A DNA stretch of 64,000 bases from Ehretia macrophylla (Eukaryota; Streptophyta; Magnoliopsida; Boraginales; Ehretiaceae): NCBI GenBank assembly GCA_037974665.1, contig CM075769.1, positions 23,338,139-23,402,138 of the forward strand, read 5' to 3'. Positions 1 to 13,645 of this stretch are shown one piece after another (within the stretch, counting starts at the first letter, position 1; every line of letters begins with the position of its first letter). A model generated the notes under the pieces. The model saw only the letters and a list, made by a program, of their open reading frames with translations, did not search any database and had not been told where the DNA came from. The translations under genes and the position numbers were made by a program.

Positions 1-786
1 AATCCTCGAGGATATGTTACGGGCTTGTATTTTGGACTTCGGTAAAAGTTGGGAGAAGTATTTGCCACTCGCAGAGTTCGCCTATAACAATAGTTATCAA
101 GCTACTATTAGTATGGCACCTTATGAGGCACTGTATGGGTGTAAATGCCGGTCTCCTCTCTACTGGGATGAAGTTGGTGAAATGAAGACAGTCGACCCTA
201 CTCTTTTACCTGAGATGAACAAAATGATTGATCATGTGTAGCTTATCAGGAAAAGGATGCTTACAGCTCAGAGTCGGCAAAAGAGTTATGCAGATAGACG
301 CTGTCGTGATCTGAAATTTGCCGTGGGGGATTGAGTATTTCTGAAAATTTCTCCTCGCAAGGGTTTGATTCGGCATGGTAAAGGAGGTAAACTTAGCCCT
401 CGTTATGTGGGACCATTTGAGATAACTGAAACTATTGGTGAATTGGCTTACCGTCTAGCTTTACCTCCCAGTCTGGGCAGAATTCATGATGTATTCCATG
501 TTTCTATGCTTCGGAAGCATCAGCCAGATCCCTCTCACATACTTGAGTCGGAACCGCTAGAGATTAGTGAAACTTTGACCTACACAGAGAACCTCTTTGA
601 ATTGTTGATCAGAAAGTTCAGGAGTTGAGTACTAAAAGCATTCCGATGGTTAAAGTTCTGTGGGATCATCACGGCATAGAGGATGCGACGTGGGAGAGAG
701 AGGATCAGATGCGAGAGCGATATCCAGAGTTATTCGCCGAATCATGTAAGAATTGCGTGGACGCAATTAGTTTAAGGGGGAGAGGA
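1..786 (+). pseudogene. Ty3/gypsy chromovirus polyprotein, C-terminal part (integrase end plus chromodomain), decayed
   Basis: This is the 3' end of a plant Ty3/gypsy pol gene, cut by the window edge. Reading + strand from about position 14, the peptide contains LAEFAYNNSYQ and APYEALYGCKCRSPLYW, the usual end of the integrase core. Then come [12 protein letters not shown] (GPY/F region), [13 protein letters not shown], and a chromodomain-like tail, VKVLWDHHGIEDATWE, near 650-700. This combination is typical of the Tekay/Del lineage of chromoviruses. The reading frame is broken: in-frame stops lie at 239-241 and 333-335, and a frame change near 605 is needed to join the integrase to the chromodomain. 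The protein is therefore not functional. In a live element it would insert cDNA into the genome, the chromodomain guiding target choice. The 3' LTR follows directly. Confidence 0.88.
774..786 (+). promoter_or_regulatory. Polypurine tract of the family A element
   Basis: An all-purine run, aagggggagagga, lies immediately before the TGTGACG start of the LTR. This is the usual position of the plus-strand DNA primer in LTR retrotransposons. Confidence 0.8.
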
Positions 787-3276
787 TGTGACGCCCGAGA
801 TTTAACCATGCATTCAATTACTGTTGCATCCCTTGTTTGCGCATTTCCTTCTGTGCTTTATTAACTATCTTCTTAAATTACTATTCACTCCATTTTTAAA
901 CTGCATTCTATTAGTGAATTAGTATTTTTATTAAATCATATTAATTGTTAAAGTAGTGGGAAAAATGTGCAATAGAGCTAGAGGCGATAGGAGAGTTCAT
1001 TTAGAAAATGATTTTTGTAGTTGAATGAATAGTGTTACGTAACTAACTTAGAGATTTAATTAGCTAGCTCACATCCTTCACTTTAGGCTCGTTTTAAGCT
1101 TACTACGCGCATTATATTATACCACTTAAGCACCCAAACAAGACCCCACCCTAGCTTAGTCAATATATAGTCATTTTAGCTCATAACATAAGAGAGAAAA
1201 AAAAAAATAAAAGCTGAAAAGAAGCAGTGAAGGCGGACAGCAGCAAACAGTAGGGAAAAATCAATTTTTGCTCTTCAATCCTTCAATTCAAGCCACTCCA
1301 AGCCTTGAGCAAGTGGATTAGGGTGTGTACAAGGTTCCTAGGTGCTCCTACGCGCATTGGTAAGGGATTTCACAGCTTATTTTCGCATTTCTAAATAGTT
1401 GCTATTTTCTTGATTTGTTGAAAATGTGTTCAAATGCTATTGTATTGATTATCTATGCTATTATACCATGTATATGAATGCTAGAGAACACATTTGAGCC
1501 ATCATTTCGCTTTTCAAACGGTTAGAATCGTTAGTTTGATTTTTAGGATGAATAGTGACGGAAATTCTAGGGTTTTGTGAAATTGCACGTTTTAACTTGA
1601 TTCAATGCTCCTAATAGATGCCTTAGGTGCTAATGAAGGTAGTCTAATCGCCCCGTGCACTTGCATTGCTCTAGAATCGTATAAAACGTAAAATAGTCGA
1701 CTTTAACAAAGGGCTTTCGGGGTTAATGCGAATCTGGGTGGATTCGGGCTTCACTTTTAGTATCCTTAGGCTACCTAGGTACTATAGAAGCTTTGATAAC
1801 CCTTGGTTAAAGCTCGGATGTGGTACGTGTAGTTTAAAGCCATAAGAGGGAATTTGAGGCTTTCGGGGTAATCGCGGGTATTTGTATGAGTTTGAGGGTT
1901 GGAAGGGTCCCTTGAAGGTTAGTTAGAAGATTTGTATAGCTTCCCTTTGAATTGGAATCATTATCTTTGGTTTGGAAGAGAAATAGGTTGAAAAACAAAG
2001 GGGTTTAGGTGCAATTTCGATTGACTCACACTTCTAAATCCATGGCATGACTTCTTGAGTGTTTATATGTGGTTTCAAGTTGATTTGAAGCTTTTGGTAT
2101 GATTCTATGCTTATCTTGTATATGTCCCTTTGTAAAACTGCTTATTAGCTTATATAATTGCTCTATTCTAACTGCCTCGAGGTCAACCTACTTTGTTGAT
2201 CCTCCTAGTGTTAATGCTTATATTATTGCTATTAACTTGCCATTGTAAAGTGCATTGCATAGTGGTTGCGCAACCATAGTGTCAGGGGCGGATGTGTTGA
2301 ATATCAGCTGGGCGGCAGAAGGCTTGCCGGTGGATATTCAAACTCCGTGCCCTAGTCCCTCATTCGCCTGGTCCGAAGATTGTCAGGGGATGTTGGGTCG
2401 TAGGATTATCGGGGTACATCCGAAGTATACCTACTGGAGTGTTTGGGGATTATGCCAGCTTATCGTGATTGTGATCGTGGTTCGTGGATCGTAAATGAAG
2501 ACCAGTGAAGATTGGTGTATAGGGGTTATGTGAAAGGTATCCTTTTAAATTATTCAAACTGTCATTGTTTCTTTAATTGTCCAATTGTTATTGTTGTTTT
2601 AACTGTATTACCTGTTGCATTGCACGCCCTAGGACTATATCCCTCACTGGCCAACAGTGGTTGCTCATACCTCTATATATGTTTTAGGAGACGCTGAGGG
2701 TGATCCCCAGCTTGTTGAGTTAGTTGAGGAGGAAGAAGTTTAGACTGATCCTTTACCTTAGTTGTTGTGCCTGATAGCTTGAGGTGGTTTAAATTCTTGC
2801 TGCTATATGGAAGGCTCAACTATTTATCTTATGTCCTATTTTGTGGCTTGAGGGCTATGTATATGCTTGTTGTACCAGTTAAAAGATAGTTGATTGTGAT
2901 GTAGATTTGGAAGCCTATGTTTTGTAATAACTTAGGATTCTACTTTTATTCACTTTGCATGCTTGGGAGTGAATGGCTTAATTTAGAATGTTTTATCTTC
3001 TAAGTATATTTTAATGTTATCCTAGAAGTCATAGCTATTAGATTATGTGGTAAACAAGTTACTTGCATGCTTGTGTGGTTTTGGAATTGTTATTTGCTTC
3101 AAGGCTCGGATGGCCTTGAATCTTTAAATATATAGCCATGAAAAGTTTGATTACCTTGTAGTTACCTTATTTGCGAGTTTACAGGTTTTCAGAATGTCCA
3201 CGGTACAGGGGAGACTCTGTCCGTGTATCGAGTCCGGACTTAACCTTTAGCTTGGGGGTTGGGTCGGGGCGTGACA
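787..3276 (+). mobile_element. Family A 3' LTR (Ty3/gypsy, Tekay-like), copy 1
   Basis: The LTR starts with TGTGACGCCC right after the polypurine tract and ends with GGGGCGTGACA, giving TG...CA ends and a length near 2.49 kb. Because the degenerate pol gene runs directly into it, this is a real 3' LTR and not a solo LTR; the 5' half of the element lies left of the window. It carries the family A core: the palindrome GGTTGCGCAACC at 2264-2275, a degenerate form of the GGGCAG..CGGGCT motif at 2310-2324, and near the 3' end the ggggagactctgtccgtg block seen in the other copies. The 3' flank ATACA would be the target duplication, but the matching 5' copy is outside the window. Confidence 0.85.
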
Positions 3277-4716
3277 ATACATACCATGTGGTGATGATCT
3301 GCATATTGTAAAGTTGATGGAGGTAGATGAAGATGGTGTTATGTGGTGTAAGTATGTATGTTGGTGGGTGCAAAGAAAAGGATGACTTTGGGAGGAAGTG
3401 AAGGATGGGTACAAATGATACTAACACAACCTAGTTATAAGTACTACATTAGGTGTAAAAGATCAGGCAATATCGATTTATAATTAAACAAGCAAGAACA
3501 ATCACAATCTAGACATGATTAATGCATAATTAGTGTCCAATTTTGCATAGTTTGATAGTATAGTGATTATACCTTAACTCAAAAATAAACGAGCTTAAAG
3601 GGTGGTGGAAGGTACTGTAATCTGGCTGGAATTGGCCTCCAAAACTCAACTTGAATTAGAACACAAACTAGCGATACCCCTTCAATAACTATACCTCAAT
3701 CCTATGTCAATCAAGTATGCAATTTGGTAGGAAATTGCTTTGATAACTTGAAATAGGCCGTGTATGCTAGATAGAAAGAGAAGGATACATATATGAGGGA
3801 GAGGAAGATGTGGTTTGGACAACTAAGGCTAGAGGAGAAAAGTAGAGTGCATGGAAGACTTAATTGTGTAGGTGTTTAGTGTTTGATTTGACTTGAATTA
3901 TCTTAGGGATAATTCCAATCAATCTTCAAACTCTCATCTTATCACAACTTCTTCCTCTCTCTACCTTATCCTCATCCACATACTTAAGACTCCTAAAAGA
4001 ACTGAATTAGTCGCAATTCTAATACACGTAGGAAACCATGTGACATTAGGACAAATATTCCTTTTATCCACAATGTCCAAATCCTACTATGACTAGCACT
4101 CCTCTAATTCTTCTTCCATAACTTCACATGCCTATCATAACAAGGCCAAATTTTGTAACCCTACTAGAAATAGAAAAGTGGCTAGAATAGGGACCAAAAA
4201 CATAACTGTCCTAGTTTAAAATGACCAGAATACCCCTTCTAGTCAAAAGTAATATTTTGACCACTTTAATCTTAACTTATTCCAATAAAGAGTTACTGTT
4301 GCACTCCAGGACAATCACTCTATCGTACATAGGCCGTCTATATGAAGTACAACCCTTGTTCTTTGTCCTTAACCTACCAAGTGAAATTACCAAAATGCCC
4401 CTCTATACTCACTTATAGCCAAGACAGGTCTTTTTTTGCACTATCACCTCCTTGACTCTATCTTATCCTTAGAACCTTTAATCAATAATCTAAACATCCA
4501 TTGAACATTTTCCACTTGTCCTAGGGAGCGACTCCCAAGTGTAATATCCAATTAGGCTAAACGATTATATCTCTATGCACAGATTTTGGACGATCAATTG
4601 GATAATTCTAAGGGAGTAATTACAGTATAGATTCTATATTGCGTATGTATATCTTAACTAATCAGATCTAGATGCCTAAACCACAAAGTTGTTGGCTCAC
4701 CAACCAGGATCTCACC
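3277..4716 (-). mobile_element. Element C, minus-strand degraded copy, left part
   Basis: This stretch and 7485-7985 become one continuous sequence when the solo LTR at 4717-7484 and one TCACC are removed. The right part is clearly homologous, in reverse complement, to the plus-strand unit at 59651-61435. The left part is less similar and its outer end (toward 3277) could not be fixed. It includes tracts such as tactcctaaaa-type sequence near 3985 that recall the other copy. There is no coding sequence; the short open frames here have no recognisable domain. Confidence 0.45.
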
Positions 4717-7484
4717 TGTAACGCCCCGACCCCTCACGAGATTGGAAATTCTATTAAACATGCTATACTCAACCCAAATCCAAACCCGGGCACAAAATTT
4801 AGAGAAAACAGAGGGATTCTTCCCTGTTTATAGGACAAACCAAAACCTGCAAACATAATATAAATGGAATAGTACCGTATCCAACACATTCAACAACTCC
4901 TCAAGGCTATCCAAGCCTTGGTTCTCAACAAACAAAACCCAAGCAATTATACATCTCCAAATTCAAAGGTTATCCTAACTTTTTTCTTTAAACATGTACA
5001 CTCATGCTTGAATTGAAATAATACTAACCTATTACATAAACTGGGTTATCATACCACTCTAATGACCTAATTAAACTTAAATTACATTTATTTATTCATT
5101 GAATACATACAACTCAAAAGTAACATCTTTACAACCCACGCCACATAATACATTGACTCCCAAGCAAAGACCAAGCACCGCAAGCACGAACATTCCTTCT
5201 AACACTGCGATACCTGAAAGGTGGGTAATGAGGAGTGAGTATACAATCATGTATACCCAGTGAGGGAGAGGAAAAATATACAAGAAGCGTTTATAAGGGA
5301 ATTCGTGCAATGCAATAGTTATGTACAAATAAAACCATTAAACAATAACATGACAAATAAGCAATAAGATACCACACATTGAAAAAGAATACGATCGATA
5401 ACCCTTATCACTCTAATTCTCAAACCATGATCCACGATTCACGAACCACGATATGCTGGTATCCCAAACACCAATGGGTACTCCGGATATACCCAATACC
5501 TACGACCCAACACCCCCTGGTGATCTCCGGGCCAAGTGAGTGAGGGAATAGCAGACGAAGCTAAGGTAACCAACACTGGCAAGCCCGATGCTGCCCAGCG
5601 AGGCCATCGCATCCATCGCGACGATGAGGTTACGCAACCATAATACAATGCATTCAAGATGATAACAGATAAGGTAGTCCAATACGCATATAATTGAGGG
5701 ACAACAAAGTACGTTGCCCTCGCACACAATAGAACAATCAATAAGCACACATAAATTCAAGCAATTATATTAATTCTCATAATTTAAGAACAATAAATAA
5801 CTAAGATGCATATAGGGATGAAAACTCCCTCACTTCTACCAAACTCCAAAATGTAAGAATTGGCTCCAACTTATTCGCAAACACCTACAATGAATTCTAA
5901 CCATACTCTTACTTTTTACACTTTAAAATATTATTATAACACAAAAATACATTATATTGCACTGAAGGATAAGAAAACAAGAAAGTAAATTGTCTAACTA
6001 ACTGGTGCTTCTAATACTACTAACTTTGAACTAACATAACTATCAAATACATTCACTTATTTAACATGCATTACATTCAAGCATTTTAAATCGATAATAG
6101 CAATAAGAACAACAGTTAAACAAGCAATACTAGTTCAAACAAGAAAACTACAAATAACACTATTTAATCTCAATCTTTCAAAGGCTATTATGATCAAACG
6201 AGTTGCGAGATTGAAAAAATGACTTTACTACCCTCTCTTAGGCACATTAAGGCACGTTTCTATGCTATTGAACCTGGCTTTCCCAACTAAGGCCCGAAAA
6301 TCCACCTAGTGCATTTGAACTATAGCTATGCTAACCGAGCACCCAATCAAGGCCACAACCACGCCAAAAGTGCTTCCATGCCACCCTATGACTATGCCAA
6401 TACTCAAAACAAGAAAAACCAACACTCAGTCAAACGACCCGTTTGTCTATTAACACAATTTAACTCGCAATCGAAGGACAAGGTTCAAGATTCTCAAACA
6501 AACAATTCTATTCTCTTAATTACCCCTTATGACACCCCTAGGACCCTCGAGTTCATCCATTAACTCGCATTTACCACAAAATCTCCGATTTTTCCTTTAT
6601 GCATTTGAACTACAAGTACTCTAATCGAAGCCCAACCAAGCGTTAGAAAAGCACATTTAGTACCTATTCACCCGAAGAATACCAAATATAACACTCAAAT
6701 TAACCCGGATTTACTTTTAACCCGAAACCCCTTTGTAAAACGAACCATTTTTAGCATTTCTATCAAGATTCAAGCCAACTAACCACAAACGATCATTAAT
6801 CTATGTTCAAGATCACCTCTAGCACCTATAGATAGCATCAATTCAATCTCAATAGCGAATTTTATGAAAAACCTTAGGAAGATACTATTCATCATCTTCT
6901 CCATTTGAATCTTTGTAATAAAACCATACACAAGCTATTATACTACACAAACATATTCTCTACAACATATAAACTCATTATTATGCAAGATTTGAGCATT
7001 TTATAAGCTAACATTAACAATTCAAGAAAATGAAAATATTAACATAACATAGAAAATGCATTTTGATGCTATCCCCCTCACCAAAAACAAGCAAGGAGAC
7101 TAGGAGAAGGCTTGGAAGCTATGAAAATCCCTTGAAGATTGCTTGGCAAGGCTTGGATTGCAAGATTGGAGGATGAAATCTCATCTTTTCCTTTCCTATT
7201 TGCCGTCGGGTGGGGTGAGGTGGGGTGGGGGATATGTTAGGTATTTTATAATTTGTTTTGTGAGTGTGTTGGTTAAAAGAAGTGTTTTTAGATTATATAC
7301 TAAGTATTTATTAATTGTAGTAGGTTAAATGGCATTATTAAAGCAAGACAACACTCAAATTAATGCTAAAATGCTCACTTAAATGCTAACTAGCCAAGTT
7401 TCTATGATACACTATATTTTAAGATAACACGTAATTAAATGCAATTGAATGTTATTAATTATATGATGGGTTCGGGGTATCACA
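4717..7484 (-). mobile_element. Family A solo LTR, copy 2, TSD TCACC
   Basis: A 2768-bp LTR in minus orientation: the low end reads TGTAACGCCCCGACC and the high end reads GGGTTCGGGGTATCACA, so both ends are TG/CA. It is flanked by a perfect 5-bp target duplication, TCACC, at 4712-4716 and 7485-7489. No internal region or second LTR is present, so it is a solo LTR formed by LTR-LTR recombination. The family core lies at 5420-5640, with a one-base variant of the palindrome (GGTTACGCAACC, 5628-5639) and an exact AGCCCGATGCTGCCC at 5582-5596. It interrupts element C. Confidence 0.9.
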
Positions 7485-7985
7485 TCACCCATAATGATTC
7501 AAGGTGTAAGAACTTGACTTTGTCAGTTCATAACACATGCTCATGATTAAAAGCCTTGGTCTACTCATCAGCTACATGTATATTTGACCTTTATACTTTG
7601 ATAGTACTATTCCAGATCATACCTATGGTAGTTTAGTCTAATGCATGACACATACATTAATGAGATGAATCCATAAAGACCACCGATGATTACCCTACAA
7701 ATAGGAGACTCTCTCCCTATAACCTATACCATAATGAAGTGTCCAACTCCATTACTCAGTTATAAACAAGGTTCATGAAAACAAGTAGCCATGACTTGGA
7801 CTTTGTGTATGTAACCACCACATACCCAAGTCACTTACTTAAAGCAATAGACCTTTATACATACACATCCATACAATTATGAGAGAAAACATTCTCATAT
7901 AAAAATATAGTGTTAAACATTAAATGAAAATATCCAAAATTTACAATGTAGCATGCTAATGGTCTTTCAAGCATACACTAATCCC
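7485..7985 (-). mobile_element. Element C, minus-strand degraded copy, right part
   Basis: In reverse complement this region aligns by eye with 59651-60160. Shared blocks include a start like ...TTAG.GTATGC..GAAAGACCATTAGC, then GTTGG(A/G)CACTTCA(T/C)TATGG, then a TATGGGTGAGATC-like stretch, in the same order. Those are the first 500 bases of the LTR-like unit at 59651. The element outer end is near 7985. It is the host into which the copy 2 solo LTR was inserted. Confidence 0.65.
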
Positions 7986-8015
7986 AATAGGAAAATGACA
8001 AGAAAAAGGGGAAAA

Positions 8016-8306
8016 AGAAAAAAAATAAAGGGAAAACTGCATGTTACACCCTCTGATGTGCCAAAGTTGCACCTTGTACCCCTGTATTCTAATTAATTTG
8101 CTAATAGCCCTTCGCTTTCCTAAGGATAATTTTGTCAATTTAACTTTTTTGTTAATAGTAGTAGTCTAAAATAAGGTCAGGGGTAAAGTGCAATATTTTG
8201 ACTAAACGAAGGGACTATGTTAACACTTAGCCTAACACATAGGATTCGGTGTGCAACTTCAGTATATCATAGATAGTTGTACAATTTTCCCTCTTATTTT
8301 TCTTCT
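8016..8306. mobile_element. Putative small MITE-like element with imperfect terminal inverted repeats
   Basis: The left end, AAAAATAAAGGGAAAACTGCA (8021-8041), is an imperfect inverted match of the right end, TACAATTTTCCCTCTTATTTTT (8280-8301). The roughly 290-bp interior is non-coding and contains phrases typical of small plant DNA elements (a gggtaaagtgcaat-type segment near 8182). A target duplication could not be separated from the A/T-rich ends. A chance palindrome in AT-rich DNA is the alternative. Confidence 0.4.
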
Positions 8307-9900
8307 TCTTCCCCTCAACTCCTGAAACCACCTTTACGCCTCGAACATCATATCCCCCACAACCATAACACACCAAAAAAGATGAGCCAACCAAATTGGG
8401 TGATATTTTAGTATGATGGAGTTACATAGTAAGGAACAGAAATTGAAGATTCAACTTTGATTCTTCAAGAAAAGTTAAAGGAATTGAAAGTTGATGATCG
8501 AAGCTTGCAATAGTGTTGATTGCCACAATGGTCAATTTGCTTTTCAATTCTATGTAAGTTTGCCCTACAATGCTACTAAACTTTATAAACATTATGGAAT
8601 ATTTATGGTAACCTCCAACCTCAAGAGTCAAAGAAAGTAGTGGTGAAAACTTTGGTGGCGAATAAGGTACGAAGTGGTGATGGACGTGTAGTTGAATAAA
8701 GGAAGAAGAATAAGAAAAAGTGAAAGAATATAAAAATAAAAAGCAAAGAAAAATGGTTTGACCTTCACATGCAATCCACGTGAGCTTACCGTTGCAATTT
8801 TCACATATTTTACAACAAGGACTAACGATGTCTCTCGATTAAAAAGATAAGGGAAACAAATGTAATATTTTAAAGATAAAAGATCACTTTGTCAAAAGTG
8901 GTATAGATATTAAAAAAAACCTATAAAAGAATTTACCTACATATATTTAAAAGATAGGATGGGAATGGGTATTCCAAAACTTCAACATCTATAGATATTT
9001 AACCTTATTAGGTGTACATCTCTTTAGTATGTCTCGAAATAGAATGAGCATTTAGAATCCTACCCAAGGATTACTATTAGGGTTTGGATATTGGTGTAAG
9101 AATTTAATATTAAACTTAATTATGTATGCAATAAACTAATAATTTGAAACAGATACCTCAGCAATATTGATATATATATATAAGAATCATATCTCCTACT
9201 TTTGAGAAAGTACAAGACAAATATGTTTTGTTAGACTTCCATCTATCTTTCATGTCTAGTACAAAGATAAGAATGTAAATTTGTCTTACATAAAGAAGGG
9301 AAAAAACACTAAAACTTCTAAATTTTTCCTAACCATGAAATTATTTCTCTCTTTCTCCTTGAAAAATATAATGTAGGAATTCATATTTTACCATTTTTAT
9401 GGGATTTTTTTATCTACTTTCTATTTGGTTTTGAAATTACATATCTTTGCATTGTTATAAAAAGAAAAGACTTCATTGATTGATTCTAAATAGGAATCAA
9501 TGTTTATTTCAACAAAAATTGCGTAAATTCATTTTTATGCATCCATGTTTCTTCTTGTAAGAATATAAATATATGGTGAATTAAAAATTTATACGAGTGC
9601 AATTACTTAATAAACATGTTGAAATGTCCTATTAATAGAACTAATGGGAAAATTGATGAAAGCCAAACTTACTATAGACACATTTGACTTGGATATTTAG
9701 GTTAGTTGGAATTGATGAAAGTTTTTTGTTACAGTTAATTATGAATTTTCTTAAGATATAAGGGCATAAAGTACAATTTTAGCACTTTTGATGGAAAAGT
9801 GGAGGAGACCTCTAATAGAAGGGGCCTGTTTATTTTCTTTTCCAAAAGTAAGTCCAAGTTTTGTAATTCTAAGGGTTCATCTCAAAATTATGCTTTGACT
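8307..9900. other. Intergenic AT-rich DNA, no gene recognised
   Basis: No coding region with recognisable domains is seen on either strand. A short (TA)n run occurs at about 9166-9181. The sequence is probably old, decayed repeat DNA, but no family could be assigned. Confidence 0.5.
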
Positions 9901-9949
9901 ATTTTCTTATGAAGTTATATGCAATCTTTATGTACAAGACACAATTTGT

Positions 9950-11770
9950 TATTAACAAACCATTAATAAAGAAGTTTGATCCTAATCTTCCAATTAAATT
10001 TAGCATAACAAGTAAGCAAAAGAGTATATGAAATGATGTGTTGGTATTTTCATACTTATTCAAATGTGTTTTGAGATGTAGAAAGAGCTCAATTTAGTGC
10101 ATTTATCTTCCATTAGAGCATATTTTGATTGCATGATCATTGAGCCCAAATTGGCATAAATGGTTTATTCTTGCTACATTTTGTGTTGTAGATAGAATCA
10201 AAGAGAAAAAAGGGCAAGAAAAAGAAATAGCAAAGAGTTAAAATGCAAGACAATGGACATGGTGCACGGTGGATCAAGAAAATGGAGCACAATAGAGGAA
10301 AGAATGAAGAAAAGAAAAGAAGAAAAGAGAATTGTGTGAGCCTACGACATGGGTGATGGAAAAATAAGTCCCACGAGTCCATTAGTGCTTAATTTGTTTT
10401 TACAAACCCCACCATAATATTCCTTGGCTCTATACAGTTCCAACGTCTTCAACTGTGCCCAATCCAATGTCCAAAGCTTTTAAAATTGCCAAAAGAAATC
10501 CAATACGCAAAGCTAGAATAACTAGCTGGACGAATCGGTGTACCGGTCCTCACCGACCTGATGTATTTTAAGACGCAATTTTTGTGATTTTTTCATATCT
10601 TTTCATCCCCACATATACTCTATACCACCCAAACACATACACATACTCTTTGAACCATTTACCCACTATAACCCACACCCATATCTACTAAACCCACCTG
10701 CTTCTATCATTAAATCCGAGTTTTGTACAAGATTGGAGCTAGGATTCGAGAGAGTTTTCAACCAATTTTAAAGGTATCAAACATGGGAAAGTTTTTCTTA
10801 GGTCTTTTTCATTTTTGTTTCTTAGATTATATTATGTTCTAGATTCTTAGTGGTTAGGGAAATATCTATAGTGTTTATGCCTATGAATTATGTATAAATT
10901 TGTTTTTTGTATATTTTGTTGGTTTATTCACTTTGGATGATTTGAATTATGTATAACTTTGATATTTAGATATTTTGTTAGTTTATTCACTTTGGATGAT
11001 TTGGATCTTGTTGGGTTTTGATATTAATGCTTATGAATCATGTGTTTTATTTTAAATATGCTTGTAGCTAGAATTTACATGTGATTCCACCTTATTAGCT
11101 TGTAACTCCAACTAGATCTTTTTGATTATTGATTATTGTTTCGGTTTTCAGTCTTAAATATGCTTGTAGCAGGCTTAAAAGTGATGCATGCTAAATTATC
11201 CATGTAAATCGAGCTTACCTCCAACCACATCATAGGTTATACAGTGATTTATCCATTAGCCTAATTAATTGACCTCATGATCGTTTGGAAAAACCTACAC
11301 CTCGGCCTTTAGAGTGACTAGATAGACAGAGTTACAACTAGATCTAGGATTGTTGACTTAGACTAATTAGGTGAAATTAACTAACGGGCTTGTAGCATGG
11401 TCAACCTAGTTTGACTATCCAAATCTAAGATTCAAACGTGATTTCATAGGCATAGCACAAGGATCTTGACCTAACCCATCTCCAATCTTGACCAAACCTT
11501 GGATTTTAGACCTATATACCTGTTTAGATTAGATTAAATCTTTAAATATAGCTTTGGCTTAGTTTAGAATCCCTTTAATCCATCTATCAAACCATTTTGT
11601 TTTCTTTCATTTTACGATTTTAGGCTGTTGTTCAAATACACACACATAAGATTTCATTGGGAGCCTCTTTGTGGAAATTCACTCCTGCATTCAAGCACAC
11701 GCTACACTACATAGATTCGTGCACTTACAAGTTTAATTTGATAGTTTTGCACGTTAATTTTTTATACACC
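9950..11770 (+). mobile_element. Athila/Tat-type LTR remnant
   Basis: The 3' portion (about 11630-11770) contains the order gtggaaattcactcc ... acactacatagattcgtgcacttaca ... tttatacacc. It matches a second remnant ending at 14893, and is the pattern found near the 3' end of Athila/Tat-lineage Ty3/gypsy LTRs, just before the PBS. Upstream, 10180-10400 has the ttgtgttgtag..agaaaaaagg and gatggaaaaataagtc style of sequence common in the 5' part of such LTRs. No PBS or internal coding sequence follows, so it is a solo or truncated LTR. The left boundary is approximate. Confidence 0.5.
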
Positions 11771-13021
11771 AAGAAAACGATCATGAAACAATCAAAAAAT
11801 GATTAAATATGGGAATGGTTGATACTCAAAATCAAACTAAATATAATAAAAAGTAGTATTCAATATTATTTCATTGACTTTCTTAATGATAATAAAGATT
11901 ATAATTAAGATTTACACCATTATCGCCTTATATCGCTTCTTCAAAAGCTAAATTTTCCTATAATTTAGCACAAAATTAGTTTTTTCGTGGTCAACTCTAT
12001 CTTAAGATAGGTTTTTGTAGGTAAACCTTTTTATCAAGTTTTTCTTTTTAAATTCAATTTTAGGAATGCTTGAATCTTACGAACTTTCTACTTCGAAGAA
12101 GTAACAAGCCTTAGAGACTTTAGAGAATAATTGGGTTCTAATTCCTTTTTAAATTGTAACTTGACCTCAGATTTTCAGTTGTTTTAGTTAGGGAGAAGTA
12201 CACCATAGGGCCTTTGGTTCGTGAATGATTTTTCGTTCCTGGGAATGTAATAAAGCTATTTGATACATTAAAGATATTTTTAGGAATATTTTGTTAAATT
12301 CCTTGGAATGTTATAATGTTATGTTAGTATAGATGACTCAATATTCATAGAAATCTTGAACAATTTTTTGCAATGCTCGTGACACAAAAAAACAAAGATA
12401 ATATAGAAAAAAAAATATACAAGCCAAGATACTCTTTATATACTTTTTTCAATACGCAAGTAACATAAGTCTAATATATTTTTACTAGTATAATTTATTT
12501 TTTAATTTTTTTTAAAAAGTTAATTTAGATTTAAAATTTAAAAAAATTAAATAGTTAAATTTTTTACTTTTAAAAAAATGTTTATAAATTTTATATTTTA
12601 TATTTTTTTAAATTCTAAAATTAAAAATTCAAATTCAAAAAATTATTCAATTTAAATTCACTGAATATATTTTTTTATTAAAAAATGATATTTATGTTTT
12701 ATATTTTATTTTAAAATTTTCATTTTAAATTCTTTAAATTTATAAATATTTTTATTTTTATTCTTTTTAATTTTCTAAAATTTTTAATGTTATTTTTTCT
12801 ATTTTTTTTCTACGAATAACATAAATTTGAGAGTAAAAGAAACCAAGATATATAGGTAATTTGAAAAGTAATTATAGTTAAGGTAGGTATTTTCATCTTT
12901 TTGGTTAAACATTCCTACAACCCTGGAAAGTTAGATTGCCACCCCTCTCACATGGGAAGGAAAATTAAGAAAACCATGAAAAATATATTTTCGGGATTTT
13001 ATATGAACTAGGAATATTGTT
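11771..13021. other. AT-rich repeat-derived spacer
   Basis: No gene is seen. Positions 12430-12830 are extremely AT-rich (runs of A/T with almost no G or C). About 90 bp near 12129-12215 (ctaattcctttttaaattg and following) recurs at 33307-33392 on the far side of the SIRE-like element, in the same orientation. Confidence 0.6.
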
Positions 13022-13645
13022 TGTTAGTGGCAAATAATCTTAAGATAAGGGTGAATTAAGATTATAGCAAAGTATTGCTATTTAAAATTTTACTACAACC
13101 TACAAAAACCTTTTTGAGTCAATTTATCAAACATGTGTGGACAATTTGATAAGAGATATTATGATTAATAAAATCACACACAAGAGCAAGATAATTACTC
13201 TAAACAATATATATGACAATGAATGTAAATACAATAGGGAGAGAGAAAGCAAACTCAGTATTTTCAAGTGGTTCGAACTCCCAAAGGCCTAGTTCACTAT
13301 CTAAGGACTTCCTCCCCTTAGGATTTCCATAAACTCCAGTAGTTGTTACTCTTCAAATGTTACTGAAACACAAACTAACTTCACAACCTTCTCTTGAGTC
13401 CATAAGAGAAACACGAGCTTCTTCTAATGTAGGTGAAGTTAAGAACCTACTACAACAATTTCTTGAGTCTACAAAAGATCAAAGAAAGCTTTTTTAAATG
13501 TAGGTGAGACTTCAAACCTACTCACTCTTCCTTTTGAATCCACAAAATATTTTCCCACACTTTTCTCTCTTACAAGGATTCACTCAATCCTATTCTAGAG
13601 CCCCAAGAGTGATACAATACAAATAATGTGTATATAAAGATTACA
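13022..13645 (-). mobile_element. SIRE-like Ty1/copia relic, 3' LTR, distal part
   Basis: This 624-bp stretch is homologous to 25642-26262: both begin TRTTARTGRCAAATAATCTT and share the blocks gtggttcgaactccc and agagccccaagagtg. The LTR is continued at 18455-19669; the two pieces are separated by an insertion at 13646-18454. Rejoined, the 3' LTR is about 1.83 kb, close to the rejoined 5' LTR (about 1.85 kb). The LTR low end is taken at 13022 by alignment with the PBS-adjacent end of the 5' LTR at 25642. Confidence 0.8.
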